Shown here: positions 27,861 to 36,415 of the stretch, piece by piece
Layout of the letters: each line of letters opens with the position of its first letter
How positions within the stretch are numbered: position 1 is the first letter of the stretch
Assembly (NCBI RefSeq): GCF_001687665.2
Contig: NZ_CP016543.2
Coordinates: 310,001 to 374,000 of the forward strand
Origin: Planococcus donghaensis
Lineage (GTDB): Bacteria; Bacillota; Bacilli; Bacillales_A; Planococcaceae
Direction of reading: 5' to 3'
Length of the DNA stretch: 64,000 nucleotides
Position numbers and translations under genes: made by a program
The notes under the pieces: generated by a model
Database searches by the model: none
The model's input: the letters and a program-made list of their open reading frames with translations, nothing else
What the model was told of the DNA's origin: nothing

Positions 27861-28001
27861 CCTCCGCTTTTCTTATTGTCTAGCTCGGGCAGCCAGATTC
27901 TCGGGGACATAAGTCACACCGACTGTACGGCTGAAAACATGCCGTTTCGCCGATGCGTCTTATGTCCGTCGAATCTACATGGCTGCCTCCGCTTTTCTTT
28001 T
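27861..28001. repeat. Structured intergenic repeat, copy A
   Basis: About 140 bp imperfect palindrome. Left arm GCAGCCAGATTCTCGGGGACATAAG (in parts 27889-27913) pairs with CTTATGTCCGTCGAATC..TGGCTGC (27959-27986). An inner hairpin ACGGC..GCCGT sits at the tip. It ends in the shared tail CCTCCGCTTTTCTT, which also occurs just before the element. Same architecture as copies B and C near 33.2 kb. Confidence 0.7.
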
Positions 28002-28012
28002 TACCGTACCAT

Positions 28013-28051
28013 AAAAAAGCCGTCAAAGCAGTAGATCAGGCTTTGACGGCT
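28013..28051 (-). terminator. Terminator of the YkvI gene
   Basis: AGCCGTCAAAGC pairs with GCTTTGACGGCT; the minus strand continues with TTTTTT. Confidence 0.85.
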
Positions 28052-28066
28052 GGGGAAGATATTTAG

Positions 28067-29122
28067 TTAGGAAAGGTTCTTTTTATGTGGCTTTCGGATG
28101 TCGGCAACGATTAAAGCTCCGACAAGAAATAGGCCGAGATAACCAATGATCGGATAGAAAAGGCTGACCAGATTTTTAAACCCTAAAAAGCTTAGGATAT
28201 AGGCAACAAGCACAACAGCAGTAATGAAAATTCGGGATTTTGTTGTGCCCATCACTACAAAACGCGCTGAAAATGAAAAGAGCATGCTAACTGCGGTGTT
28301 GTAAATCATACCGAAAAGAATAAGGGACATAAAGATGCCGAGAACCGGCGATAGGTTATCGGCGATTAAAAGCAATGGCATTGCTGAACTACCGACACTA
28401 TCCACTTGTGAGAAAATCGCTAAGTGACTCAATATGATAAGTCCACCTAAAATGAGTCCGCCAATGAGACCACCGCGTGCGGCAATTTTTTCGTCTTTTT
28501 CAGTTCCTCCCATAACGATCGCCATTGATGCTCCAACAGCAATGTTAAACGATACATAGTTGATGGCAGATAAGAACCAGTTTGGCAAAGCGGAATCTTG
28601 TTCGTTCGCAACTGAATTTAATGATGCAAATGTATTATCCATCGTCAGCAAACTATAAGCAGCTAGTCCGATAACAGCAACGATTAAAAATGGTGTGATA
28701 CTACCGATGATCGCAATCACTTTTTTTACATTTAACATAATCGTCATAGCAACTAAAATCGCCATGAGGGTACTGCCAAGAGGAGCAGGTAAGTTAAATT
28801 GCTGTGAGAAAATTGACCCTGCACCCGCAATCATCACAACGCCTACGCCAAATAATGTCAGGATAATTATGTAATCCACAATAGAACCAATTATTTTGCC
28901 ACTAATGCCAAAAATAGCTTCTTTATGTGATGTTGTTTTCATCCGGCTTCCAAGTCGAGTTAAACTCATTCCTAAATAGGCAAATAAAGCGGTTGCAAAA
29001 ATTGCTGCAACGGTTCCCATATAGCCAAAACTTGTGAAGTATTGAAGGATTTCTTGGCCAGAAGCAAATCCGGCTCCAACGATGATGCCAACAAAGGCAC
29101 TCCCCATTTTTAAACTTTTCAT
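28067..29122 (-). CDS. YkvI-family membrane protein (transporter-like)
   Basis: 351 residues, about 10 transmembrane helices, matching the YkvI family of Bacilli. The N-terminus with FVGIIVGAGFASGQEILQYF is the conserved unwound first helix, reminiscent of APC/LeuT-fold sodium-coupled carriers. Substrate is not known. AGGAGG precedes the ATG. Single-gene unit ending in a strong terminator. Confidence 0.85.
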   Translation of the reverse strand: MKSLKMGSAFVGIIVGAGFASGQEILQYFTSFGYMGTVAAIFATALFAYLGMSLTRLGSRMKTTSHKEAIFGISGKIIGSIVDYIIILTLFGVGVVMIAGAGSIFSQQFNLPAPLGSTLMAILVAMTIMLNVKKVIAIIGSITPFLIVAVIGLAAYSLLTMDNTFASLNSVANEQDSALPNWFLSAINYVSFNIAVGASMAIVMGGTEKDEKIAARGGLIGGLILGGLIILSHLAIFSQVDSVGSSAMPLLLIADNLSPVLGIFMSLILFGMIYNTAVSMLFSFSARFVVMGTTKSRIFITAVVLVAYILSFLGFKNLVSLFYPIIGYLGLFLVGALIVADIRKPHKKNLS

Positions 29123-29312
29123 GATGTTCCTCCTAGATGCTGGTTAATACATGGATAAGTTTTTTAAAAATTATAAAATTCTTATTTAAATATAACAAAA
29201 ATCGAGAGGGTTCACAATTGGAAAAGAAATAATAGACACATTATCCTAGTGAATCTAGCTATTAAAGTATTTAGAGAAAAATATCAACATAATGAAAAGG
29301 GGTGAAAAAACA

Positions 29313-29346
29313 CAAAAAAGCATCGCCAGTTAGACTGGCGATGCTT
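29313..29346 (-). terminator. Terminator of the YflT-like gene
   Basis: AAGCATCGCCAG pairs with CTGGCGATGCTT around TTAGA; the minus strand continues with TTTTTT. Confidence 0.85.
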
Positions 29347-29356
29347 GGGTAACTTA

Positions 29357-29686
29357 TTAGTTTAGGTCTTTGTTTGCGATAATAACTAATTTACCTTTAT
29401 CGAGTTCTTCTTCGTATTCTTCTGCTTCTTGTTTAGATAAACCAGCTGCTGCCATTTTAGCGCGTAATTCATCGCCTCTTGAGACAGTCATATTTTTCAT
29501 GCTGTCTAAAAAGCCTTGTTCTTTCATGCCGACTTCTTCTGTGTCTAATGCTTTTGAGATATCTTTTCCGCGTTTTTTATCATGGGCGAAAATGTAAATA
29601 TCATCGTGCGTGTAACCTTGTGTTTCTAATTTCTCGATTTCTGATTTTGCTTGAAGTGCGTTTTCGACTGTCATTTTCAAAGTCAA
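29357..29686 (-). CDS. General stress protein 17M-like (YflT domain)
   Basis: 109 residues of the YflT/GSP17M family (heat- and sigma-B-induced small proteins of unknown mechanism). The domain begins with a short sheet, then the helix EIEKLETQGYTHDDIYIFAHDKKR, and ends in KGKLVIIANKD. I set the start at TTG 29686 because GGAGGG lies exactly 6 nt upstream; the more distal ATG at 29722 would place the RBS inside the coding region. Acidic and Lys/Glu-rich. No clear sigma-B promoter was identified by eye. Confidence 0.82.
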   Translation of the reverse strand: MTLKMTVENALQAKSEIEKLETQGYTHDDIYIFAHDKKRGKDISKALDTEEVGMKEQGFLDSMKNMTVSRGDELRAKMAAAGLSKQEAEEYEEELDKGKLVIIANKDLN

Positions 29687-29803
29687 TGTAATCCCTCCAA
29701 TTAATTTCTTATTACTATGCATACCACGGTCAATTAGAGCTTAAACAAAAAATAGGTTGAAATCCGTTATACTAAAGAAAAAGTAGAAGGGAGAGTGGGT
29801 TTT

Positions 29804-30538
29804 TTGAAGATTATTCCGATTGGTATTTGGGGAGGTTATCCTAATAAAAATGAAGCAACTTCCGCATTTTTAATCGAACAAGATGGCTTTCGGTGTTTAG
29901 TAGATTGTGGCAGTGGTGTATTAGGGGCTGTTCAAAATTACACGGAATTACGTGAGATAGATGCGGTGATCATCAGTCATTATCATCCAGATCATGTGGC
30001 TGATATTGGTGTATTACAGCATGCAGCTATGGTTGGTATGCAATTGAAAGAGTGGAATACACCACTGTACATCTATGCACATGATAAAGATCCAGAGGAA
30101 TTTCACAAGCTTTCTTATAAAGGCGTTACAGAAGGTCGAGCGATACAAGCTTCGGACACACTTGAGCTTGGACCGTGGCAAGTTACATTCTGTGAAACGA
30201 TTCATCCTGTCTATTGTTTAGCTATGAGGTTTACTGCGAACGGGCGGACTGCTGTATTTACTGCAGACACGGCTTGGAAAGATGAGTTGGTGGATTTTTC
30301 AAGGGGCGCGGATCTTTTAATCGCAGAATCGAATCTTTACGAAAAATACATCGGTATTATTGGGGGGCATATGAGTGGTAGCCAAGCAGGTAAACTTGCG
30401 GAACAGTCTGGTGCAAAGCAATTATTACTGACGCACCTTCCTCAATACGGCGAGTTAAAGGAAATTTTAACCTCTGCAAAGTCTACCTATACCGGTGAAG
30501 TCGAGTTCGCGGTAATCGGCAAAACCTACCAAATTTGA
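29804..30538 (+). CDS. MBL-fold metallohydrolase (YhfI-like)
   Basis: 244 residues, beta-lactamase fold of the RNase Z/YhfI group. Zinc ligands: H-Y-H-P-D-H motif (residues about 62-67), the distal His in ETIHPVYC, Asp in FTADTAW and His in GGHMSG and LLTHLP. YhfI-type proteins are cytoplasmic hydrolases with unproven substrate. The TTG at 29804 gives the family N-terminus (MKIIPIGIWGGYP) with GGGAG 10 nt before it; the GTG at 29795 lies one base after that site. Single-gene unit. Confidence 0.85.
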   Translation: MKIIPIGIWGGYPNKNEATSAFLIEQDGFRCLVDCGSGVLGAVQNYTELREIDAVIISHYHPDHVADIGVLQHAAMVGMQLKEWNTPLYIYAHDKDPEEFHKLSYKGVTEGRAIQASDTLELGPWQVTFCETIHPVYCLAMRFTANGRTAVFTADTAWKDELVDFSRGADLLIAESNLYEKYIGIIGGHMSGSQAGKLAEQSGAKQLLLTHLPQYGELKEILTSAKSTYTGEVEFAVIGKTYQI

Positions 30539-30695
30539 TAAGTTAAAAATAAGCAGATAGTTTGTGTATCAATTGGCTTCCTTTTATTCTTTAAGTAAAA
30601 GCAAAGAACGTCGAAATGTCGTCGCCGTCCAATGGCTTAAGAAAAGGCTGATTCTTTTATTGTCTATCTAGAGAATAAGACTGGAGGAGAATAAG

Positions 30696-31340
30696 ATGAA
30701 AATAGGAATTATCGGGGCAACAGGTAAAGCGGGGAGTTTGATTTTAAAAGAAGCGTCAAGAAGACGTCATGAAGTGACTGCAATTGTTAGAGATTCACAA
30801 AAAGCCGAAAATTTAAACGTGCCGATTATAGAAAAGGATGTTTTTAGTCTGACCGCGGAAGATTTAGCTCCATTTGATGTAGTGGTCAATGCATTTGGTG
30901 TTCCGCCTGAAAGAGCAGAGCAACATATTGAAGCCGGCAAAATTTTGATCAACGCACTTAAAGAAACGCCGAACACGCGTTTAATTGTAGTTGGGGCCGC
31001 TGGCAGTTTGTTTGTGGACGAAGCAAGAACGACGCGGCTAGCGGAAACTCCAGAGTTTCCTGAAGCATTTAAGTCGATAGCTAGTAGCCAATCGCAAAAT
31101 TTGGCTAATTTAGAAAGAGCAGAAGGAATTCGATGGACATATTTAACCCCAGCAGCGTTTTTCGATCCGAAAGGTCATCGGACAGGTCGTTATCAAAAAG
31201 GTGATGATGGGTTTATCGTTAATAGCAAAGGCAAGAGTTATATTAGCTATGCTGATTACGCCATCGCGCTTGTTGATGAAATCGAAAGTGGAGAGCATCA
31301 GAATAGACGGTTTACCGTGGTTTCTGAAAAACACTTGTAG
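30696..31340 (+). CDS. NAD(P)-binding reductase, atypical SDR (YwnB-like)
   Basis: 214 residues with an N-terminal Rossmann motif GATGKAG (8-14) and the VVNAFG and LIVVGAAGSLF strands of the NmrA/YwnB-type atypical SDRs. The classical Tyr-Lys pair is absent, as usual for this group, so it may be a flavin/quinone reductase or a redox sensor. GGAGGAG precedes the ATG by 7 nt. Ends at a terminator; no operon partner. Confidence 0.85.
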   Translation: MKIGIIGATGKAGSLILKEASRRRHEVTAIVRDSQKAENLNVPIIEKDVFSLTAEDLAPFDVVVNAFGVPPERAEQHIEAGKILINALKETPNTRLIVVGAAGSLFVDEARTTRLAETPEFPEAFKSIASSQSQNLANLERAEGIRWTYLTPAAFFDPKGHRTGRYQKGDDGFIVNSKGKSYISYADYAIALVDEIESGEHQNRRFTVVSEKHL

Positions 31341-31344
31341 GTTG

Positions 31345-31377
31345 AAAGAGTCGGTTTCTGAGAAAACCGGCTTTTTT
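31345..31377 (+). terminator. Terminator after the YwnB-like gene
   Basis: AGTCGGTTT pairs with AAACCGGCT (one G-T pair), followed by TTTTTT. Confidence 0.75.
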
Positions 31378-31503
31378 CTGTTTGTAAAGTGAGCAAGGAT
31401 TGAAAAGCATTTGCCATGAAATGTTCACGTTCCTCAATTAAACAGTGGCTTGAATCATGTATAATAAGATGAAACTTGAGGTTTAAAGGTGGGAATCAAC
31501 ACA

Positions 31504-31770
31504 ATGGATTTTTTATATTTTCCTGATGACAAATCGGAATACATCCCTGGGATTATTTCTGTCGTAATTATATTTATATTGTCTGTACTAATCGTACGAT
31601 TATTGATTAGAGCTTCACGTAAGCAAGTGAAAAGTTTAGAAGATCAAGGGTATCCTGTTGTATATAAAGACGGTTTTGAGGATGGCAAGACAAAAGATGA
31701 AATGATAGAGCCGCAAAAAGCAGCAGATCGTGCAAACGAAAAGAACATGCATGAGAAAAAAGAGACCTGA
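31504..31770 (+). CDS. Small single-pass membrane protein, 88 aa
   Basis: 88 residues from the ATG at 31504: a short outside segment, one strong membrane helix (about 14-36) and a hydrophilic, Lys/Glu-rich cytoplasmic tail. Not recognised. The ATG has AAAGGTGGG about 10 nt upstream; the GTG at 31489 overlaps that site. The terminator stem begins inside the last codons, so the stop TGA lies within the hairpin, a compact 3' end also seen in the next gene. Confidence 0.6.
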   Translation: MDFLYFPDDKSEYIPGIISVVIIFILSVLIVRLLIRASRKQVKSLEDQGYPVVYKDGFEDGKTKDEMIEPQKAADRANEKNMHEKKET

Positions 31771-31790
31771 CAGCCGTCAGGTCTTTTTTT
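31763..31790 (+). terminator. Terminator overlapping the stop of the 88-aa protein
   Basis: AGACCTGAC pairs with GTCAGGTCT around AGC, then a run of T. The stop codon lies in the left arm. Confidence 0.85.
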
Positions 31791-31853
31791 GGTTCTTTCA
31801 CTAGGTGTATACTGGAAGAACATGATGAAAATGAAGTGGTGGAGGTGTTGGTT

Positions 31854-33146
31854 ATGAAAAATATCTTTGGCGGAGTGCAATGGGCAGTTTTTCTAATCGC
31901 TTCTTCCATCGCAGCACCAATTGCGATTGCCAGTATTTTTGGCATGGATACGACAGATACAACCCTCTTCTTACAACGGACAATGTTTGTTTTAGGAATT
32001 GCTTGTTTAGTGCAAGCCTTTATCGGACACCGCATGCCAATCAACGAAGGACCAGCTGGCTTGTGGTGGGGAATATTTATTGTTTACGCTGGATTAGTCG
32101 GGATTATGTATGCCACGATGGAAGAATCCTTACAAGCCCTGCAAAGCGGATTGTTGTACAGTGGCGTTTTGTTTATCGTTTTTGCTTATACGGGTCTTGT
32201 AGATAAGTTGAAGGTTTTGTTTACGCCTACCATTACCTTTGTGTATCTCTTGTTATTGGTCTTGCAAATTAGTGAGTCCATTATCGCAGGCTTACTAGGC
32301 ATTGTAGTAGAAGGAGATCCAGTAGATGGCAAGGTTTTGTTCGGTAGTATTATTGTTATTTTATTAACTTTCTTTTTTATGAATCATAAACTGCCATGGG
32401 TGAGTCGTTACTCAGTATTATTTGCAATTGCTACAGGTTGGGTCATTTTCTGGATTCTTGGAAAACTACCAGAAACTGCAGAAACGACAAGTGCATTAAT
32501 ATCCTTGCCAGAGATGTTTGTTTTTGGTCCGTTAATTTGGGACAGTGGCATGTTCGTCACTGCGTTGTTTTTAACGATTTTACTACTTGCCAATATGATG
32601 GCATCGATTCGGGTAATGGAAAGTGTATTAAAGAACTCCTTTTCGATTCATGCACCTGATCGGATTAAACAAGCATCGGCAGCCTCTGGTATTAATCATA
32701 TTGTGGCAGGCTTGTTTTCTTCTATCGGGCCTGTGCCGATCTCAGGGGCGGCTGGATTTGTTAGTGCGACTAGAACACCTACACTTAGACCTTTTATTTT
32801 TGGGGGTATCCTGGTAGTACTGATTAGTTTTTTTCCAACACTTATGGCAACGCTTGCGTCTTTACCAGCTCCTGTAGCATATGCTGTTATTTTTGCGGTA
32901 TTTACCAAAATGGTTGAGATGGCTTTTGTTGAATTGGAAAATGAAAAAGACCGCCTTCATTCTTATAAAGTAGCAGCTTTCGGACTGATGAGTGGAGTGG
33001 GCATTATGTTTGTTTCTCCAGAAAGCATGGCTAACTTGCCATCGGTTGTAGCAGCAACGCTATCAAACGGATTAATCACAGGAACCATTATTGCCATTTT
33101 GATAGAACAGTTATTAAAACAACGTAAAAAAACCGGACGCGTGTAG
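31854..33146 (+). CDS. NCS2-family purine/pyrimidine permease
   Basis: 430 residues, about 12-14 transmembrane segments, resembling the nucleobase:cation symporter-2 (xanthine/uracil permease) family. The middle segment with ASAASGINHIVAGLFSSIGPVPISGAAGFVSATR aligns with the NCS2 signature region (Q/E-N-x-G-x3-T-x-V...), though the acidic substrate residue is not in the standard form. Substrate therefore uncertain (nearest in style to B. subtilis YwdJ). GGAGGT lies 7 nt before the ATG. The terminator overlaps its last codons. Confidence 0.75.
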   Translation: MKNIFGGVQWAVFLIASSIAAPIAIASIFGMDTTDTTLFLQRTMFVLGIACLVQAFIGHRMPINEGPAGLWWGIFIVYAGLVGIMYATMEESLQALQSGLLYSGVLFIVFAYTGLVDKLKVLFTPTITFVYLLLLVLQISESIIAGLLGIVVEGDPVDGKVLFGSIIVILLTFFFMNHKLPWVSRYSVLFAIATGWVIFWILGKLPETAETTSALISLPEMFVFGPLIWDSGMFVTALFLTILLLANMMASIRVMESVLKNSFSIHAPDRIKQASAASGINHIVAGLFSSIGPVPISGAAGFVSATRTPTLRPFIFGGILVVLISFFPTLMATLASLPAPVAYAVIFAVFTKMVEMAFVELENEKDRLHSYKVAAFGLMSGVGIMFVSPESMANLPSVVAATLSNGLITGTIIAILIEQLLKQRKKTGRV

Positions 33147-33165
33147 GAAGTGCGTCCGGTTTTTC
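33130..33165 (+). terminator. Terminator overlapping the permease 3' end
   Basis: AAACCGGACGC pairs with GCGTCCGGTTT; the left arm is coding and the T-run follows at 33160-33164. Confidence 0.85.
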
Positions 33166-33168
33166 TAA

Positions 33169-33290
33169 TGTCCAGGCTCCAGGGGCTAGCTCCTTGGGTC
33201 ATAAGCCATCTTGGCTGTGCGGCAAAGAACGCCGCTTCACCAATCTGTCTTATGCCCGGCAGAGCTACACAGCCGCTTGCGCTTTTCTTA
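33169..33290. repeat. Structured intergenic repeat, copy B
   Basis: About 120 bp. Outer arms GGGGCTAGCTCCTTGGGTCATAAG and CTTATGCCCGGCAGAGCTACACAGCCGC fold onto each other. Inner hairpin GCGGC-AAAGAAC-GCCGC at the tip. Tail CGCTTGCGCTTTTCTTA joins directly to copy C. Confidence 0.75.
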
Positions 33291-33410
33291 TTGTCCAGGC
33301 TCCAGCGGCTAGTCCCTCGGGGTCTTAAGGCAGCCCACTACGGAAATCGGGATTTCCTGCGTGTTCTGCCTTAAGCCTGTCGGGACTACACAGCCGCTTG
33401 CGCTTTTCTA
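33291..33410. repeat. Structured intergenic repeat, copy C
   Basis: 120 bp tandem neighbour of copy B with the same head (TTGTCCAGGCTCCAG) and tail (CACAGCCGCTTGCGCTTTTC). Outer arms AGCGGCTAGTCCC..TTAAGGCAG and CTGCCTTAAG..GGGACTACACAGCCGCT pair. Inner hairpin GGAAATC-GG-GATTTCC. Its last three bases are the stop codon of pepF on the other strand. Confidence 0.75.
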
Positions 33411-35219
33411 GTCAGCTTCGATTTCTTCTGTTAGGTTAACCAGTTCATCAATTAGTTCGCCGATGTAAGCGATAGTATCGCGAAGCGGTTGTTCACTCGT
33501 GATGTCGACGCCGGCCATTTGTGCAAGTTCTACCGGATTTTTAGTGCCTCCAGCTTTTAGAACTTCTAGCCATTCGTCTACAGCAGGTTGTCCTTCTTTT
33601 AAAATACGTTTAGATACTTGTGTGGAGATAGTTAGACCGGCACTGTACGTATATGGATACAAGCCCATATAGTAATGAGGCTGACGCATCCAAGTTAACT
33701 CCGCACCATCATTTATCTCTACAGTATCTCCCCAGAAATCTTCTAGTACACCTCGTTTGATCGAGTTTAAAATGCCGGCATTTACACTTTGTCCTGCATC
33801 AATGCGCTCGTACACTTTACGTTGATAAGCGGCTTCAAGCAAATGAGTAACAAAGTTATGGTAATAAGTTCTAGCAACGATTGATGAAATGACCCAGCGT
33901 TTAAACTTCGGGTCCGCCGAGTTTTTTAATAAATGATTGGCAACGAGCATTTCATTCATTGTCGAAGGAGCTTCGATAAAGTAAAGCGACGGCCTTCCGT
34001 TAAAGATGTTTTGTTCTTGATGCGCATGATAAAAATGGCCAGCATGGCCAAGTTCGTGAGCTAATACAAAGACCTCATTCATCCGACCTGTCCAAGAAAT
34101 TAAAATATAGGGATGGTCACCGTAAGGACTTGAACAGAAAGCTCCTGTTGACTTTCCTTTGTTTTGTGCAAAATCAATCCATCTTTCAGAATAAGAACGA
34201 TCGACCATTTCAAGATAATCAGGTCCCATAATCGAAAGAGCGTCATCAATATACTGTTTAGATTCAGCTACTGTAATCTCAGGTTCATAGCTCGGATCTA
34301 AAGAAATTTTTAAATCAGCAAAAGTCATCCGGTCGAGTCCGTGAACTTTTTGCAGCAATTTCGCATATTTGCGCATATGTGGAGCGAGTTCAGTTGTGAT
34401 CAAATCTATTTGGCGATCGTAAAGAGTACGGTCTACTTCCTGATTAAACAACAGGTAGTCAAAAATACTGTCATATCCCCGCAAGTCAGCAGTGGTTTTT
34501 TCTGTTTGTAATTGCATATCATAAGTTTTGGCAGTTGTTTGTTGATACTCTTTTAATTTTTTTGAAAAAGCATCAAACGCTGCCCGTCTGAGCTCAGTAT
34601 TTGTCTCAGCTTCCCAGTCGCCTTCAAAAGAGCCATAGCTTAAAGGATACTTCTGCCCGTTTACTTCGAAATCTTCAAAATCGATATCGCTCATTTTTGT
34701 AGTGTTGTAAAGACCATAAGGTGCGCTAAAAGTGGAAGAATAAGCAGCTAAGCTTTTTTCCGCTTCTGGATGCAATTGATAAGGTTTTTTACGCAGTAAT
34801 TTTTTTAGGAAAACACGGAATTCCGTTGATTCTTCCATCGCTTGTTCGAGTGTTTCGGTGGGCAAAGCAAGAAGTTCACTTGTGATAAAAGACAGTTGAC
34901 TCCCGATTTTAGCAGCAGTAGCACCAAATTTACTCGCTTGCAATTGAGCTTCATCATTGGTTTGATCTGTACTTGCGGTTAAGTTTGCGTGCGTACTTAA
35001 CAACACCATTTTTTCCATAAACCTCATATACGCTGTTAAGACCTGAGTAATTGATTCTGTATCTATAATTGTGCCTTGAAATTTTTCGTTTATAGCTTCT
35101 GCTTGTTGTTCCAAATCTTCTAGTTGTTGGTTGAAGTCAGGAGAACTACTAATTAAACTAGATAAATCCCATGTTTCTTCAACAGGAACAGCTGAGCGTG
35201 CGGGCAAACTTTTAACCAA
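33408..35219 (-). CDS. pepF: Oligoendopeptidase F (M3 family)
   Basis: 603 residues, usual for PepF. Cytoplasmic zinc metallopeptidase cutting oligopeptides of about 7-17 residues. The active-site helix HELGHAGHF (HExxH) and the downstream Glu in the EAPSTMNEML segment complete the zinc site. TTG 35219 is chosen because AGAGGAGAG lies 7 nt upstream and gives the normal PepF N-terminus; the more upstream frame adds an unsupported hydrophobic stretch. The TAG stop is formed by the end of repeat copy C. Confidence 0.95.
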   Translation of the reverse strand: MVKSLPARSAVPVEETWDLSSLISSSPDFNQQLEDLEQQAEAINEKFQGTIIDTESITQVLTAYMRFMEKMVLLSTHANLTASTDQTNDEAQLQASKFGATAAKIGSQLSFITSELLALPTETLEQAMEESTEFRVFLKKLLRKKPYQLHPEAEKSLAAYSSTFSAPYGLYNTTKMSDIDFEDFEVNGQKYPLSYGSFEGDWEAETNTELRRAAFDAFSKKLKEYQQTTAKTYDMQLQTEKTTADLRGYDSIFDYLLFNQEVDRTLYDRQIDLITTELAPHMRKYAKLLQKVHGLDRMTFADLKISLDPSYEPEITVAESKQYIDDALSIMGPDYLEMVDRSYSERWIDFAQNKGKSTGAFCSSPYGDHPYILISWTGRMNEVFVLAHELGHAGHFYHAHQEQNIFNGRPSLYFIEAPSTMNEMLVANHLLKNSADPKFKRWVISSIVARTYYHNFVTHLLEAAYQRKVYERIDAGQSVNAGILNSIKRGVLEDFWGDTVEINDGAELTWMRQPHYYMGLYPYTYSAGLTISTQVSKRILKEGQPAVDEWLEVLKAGGTKNPVELAQMAGVDITSEQPLRDTIAYIGELIDELVNLTEEIEAD

Positions 35220-35906
35220 ACAAATCTCTCCTCTATGTATTACGGATATCGAACTAATTATTAGTATAATCGGCAATTACAAAAATGTAAAAAAAATAGT
35301 TAAGAATATAAAAAATATTTAAAAAATAGGTTTATATATATCATTAAGGTGGGTACTATACAAATACAAGGCGGAATTACCGTTGAAAGACACGACTGGA
35401 TTCGATTCAGAATCGCCTTTTAACGAGAAACTGCACAGCCTTGGCGGGAAATTTGCTTTACTGACGATATTCACTCTTGTCAGGAACCATAGTTAATCAG
35501 GTTTCTATCCGGAAAGTGTTTCAAACAGTAAGATGTAAGTTTTTTGTGGAAGTGCAATTGAAAGCCTGACTGCAGAACCGACAAATTCACTGAGATGTAG
35601 ATGTGAACCTAATTGCCTTATTGGCAAATGACAGTCAGCGTAACTAAACTGCAATGACGAGAGTTTCATGTTCGTCAGAGATTTACAGTTTGTAGAAAGA
35701 ATTTAATAAAATTTTCCGCGTGCAAAAAATCTCTCAGGATTTTCGAGAGATGGAAAAAGAGGGAGGCATGATCTGATGAAAAGGATCATGCTTTTCTCTT
35801 TGCATTTTGAACTATCAGATTTTTTGGTGTAATCTGTTTGTATAAGCTAACATTCAAAGAGGTTTGTATGAGACTAATTTTTCATTTCATAAAAGGGGAA
35901 TCGGTT
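35220..35906. other. Long gene-free interval; candidate structured RNA
   Basis: Nearly 690 bases without a supportable gene in any frame. The first ~120 bases are very A+T rich. At 35330-35356 GTTTAT, 15 nt and GGGTAC resemble a sigma-B promoter. From about 35365 to 35750 the composition is more balanced and holds several short stems (for example TTGCC-TTATT-GGCAA near 35605 and ATCTCTC...GAGAGAT at 35729-35751). A terminator follows at 35752-35801. The layout is that of a ~400 nt non-coding RNA or a long leader of the thioesterase gene. I matched it to no known RNA family. Confidence 0.4.
35752..35801 (+). terminator. Terminator/attenuator in the gene-free interval
   Basis: GCATGATC pairs with GATCATGC, extended by AAAAAGAG/CTCTTT. 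It is followed by a T-rich run and sits about 105 nt before the next gene. Confidence 0.6.
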
Positions 35907-36386
35907 ATGGGAGAACATTCGGTAGTTGCCATACAAGATGAGTATGCAGAAGACTTCGCGTGGTGTTATGGTTGCGGTCGACTTAATGAGAACGGACACC
36001 AATTTCGGACAGCCTGGCATGGTGAAGAAACAATTACGTTGTATGAGCCAAAAAAAGAGCACACAGCTATTCCAGGATATGTTTATGGTGGCTTGATTGC
36101 CTCGTTAGTAGATTGCCATGGAACAGGGTCAGCTTCTTTAGCGCTTCATCGAAAAAATGGTTTTGAACCGGGTAGTGGCGAAACCCCACCGCGTTTTGTT
36201 ACTGCTTCTTTACATGTTGATTATTTAAAGCCCACACCTCAAGGAATCATGTTAAAGGCAGTTGGAAAAATCGAAGAAATTCATCCAAAGAAATTTAAAG
36301 TGAACACAGAAGTCTATGCTGGAGATACTCTTTGCGCAACAGGTGAAGTAACGGCGGTAGTTATGCCGGCTTCCTTTGCTAAATAA
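35907..36386 (+). CDS. Hotdog-fold thioesterase (4HBT type)
   Basis: 159 residues, single hotdog domain. WCYGCGRLNENGHQ near residue 20 is the Cys-containing entry motif typical of this PaaI subgroup (C-x-G-C-G...N-x-G), and the central helix YGGLIASLVDCHGTGSA replaces the usual HGG..E/D active-site helix with an Asp-Cys-His arrangement. Probably an acyl-CoA thioesterase, substrate unknown. The ATG at 35907 has AAGGGGAA upstream; the longer frame from 35838 lacks a site. Downstream gene 29 nt away. Confidence 0.8.
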   Translation: MGEHSVVAIQDEYAEDFAWCYGCGRLNENGHQFRTAWHGEETITLYEPKKEHTAIPGYVYGGLIASLVDCHGTGSASLALHRKNGFEPGSGETPPRFVTASLHVDYLKPTPQGIMLKAVGKIEEIHPKKFKVNTEVYAGDTLCATGEVTAVVMPASFAK

Positions 36387-36415
36387 GGTGAACAAAGCTA
36401 GAGAAGGAGTGCTTG

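Noticed and set aside
31607..32044. 145-codon minus-strand frame
   Set aside because: Covers the 3' end of one gene, a terminator and the 5' end of the permease on the other strand; no plausible start signal or family.
33169..33410. Possible CRISPR array or tandem repeat array
   Set aside because: Only two adjacent units of ~120 bp, each an imperfect palindrome with covarying arms; no short direct repeats with unique spacers and no cas genes.
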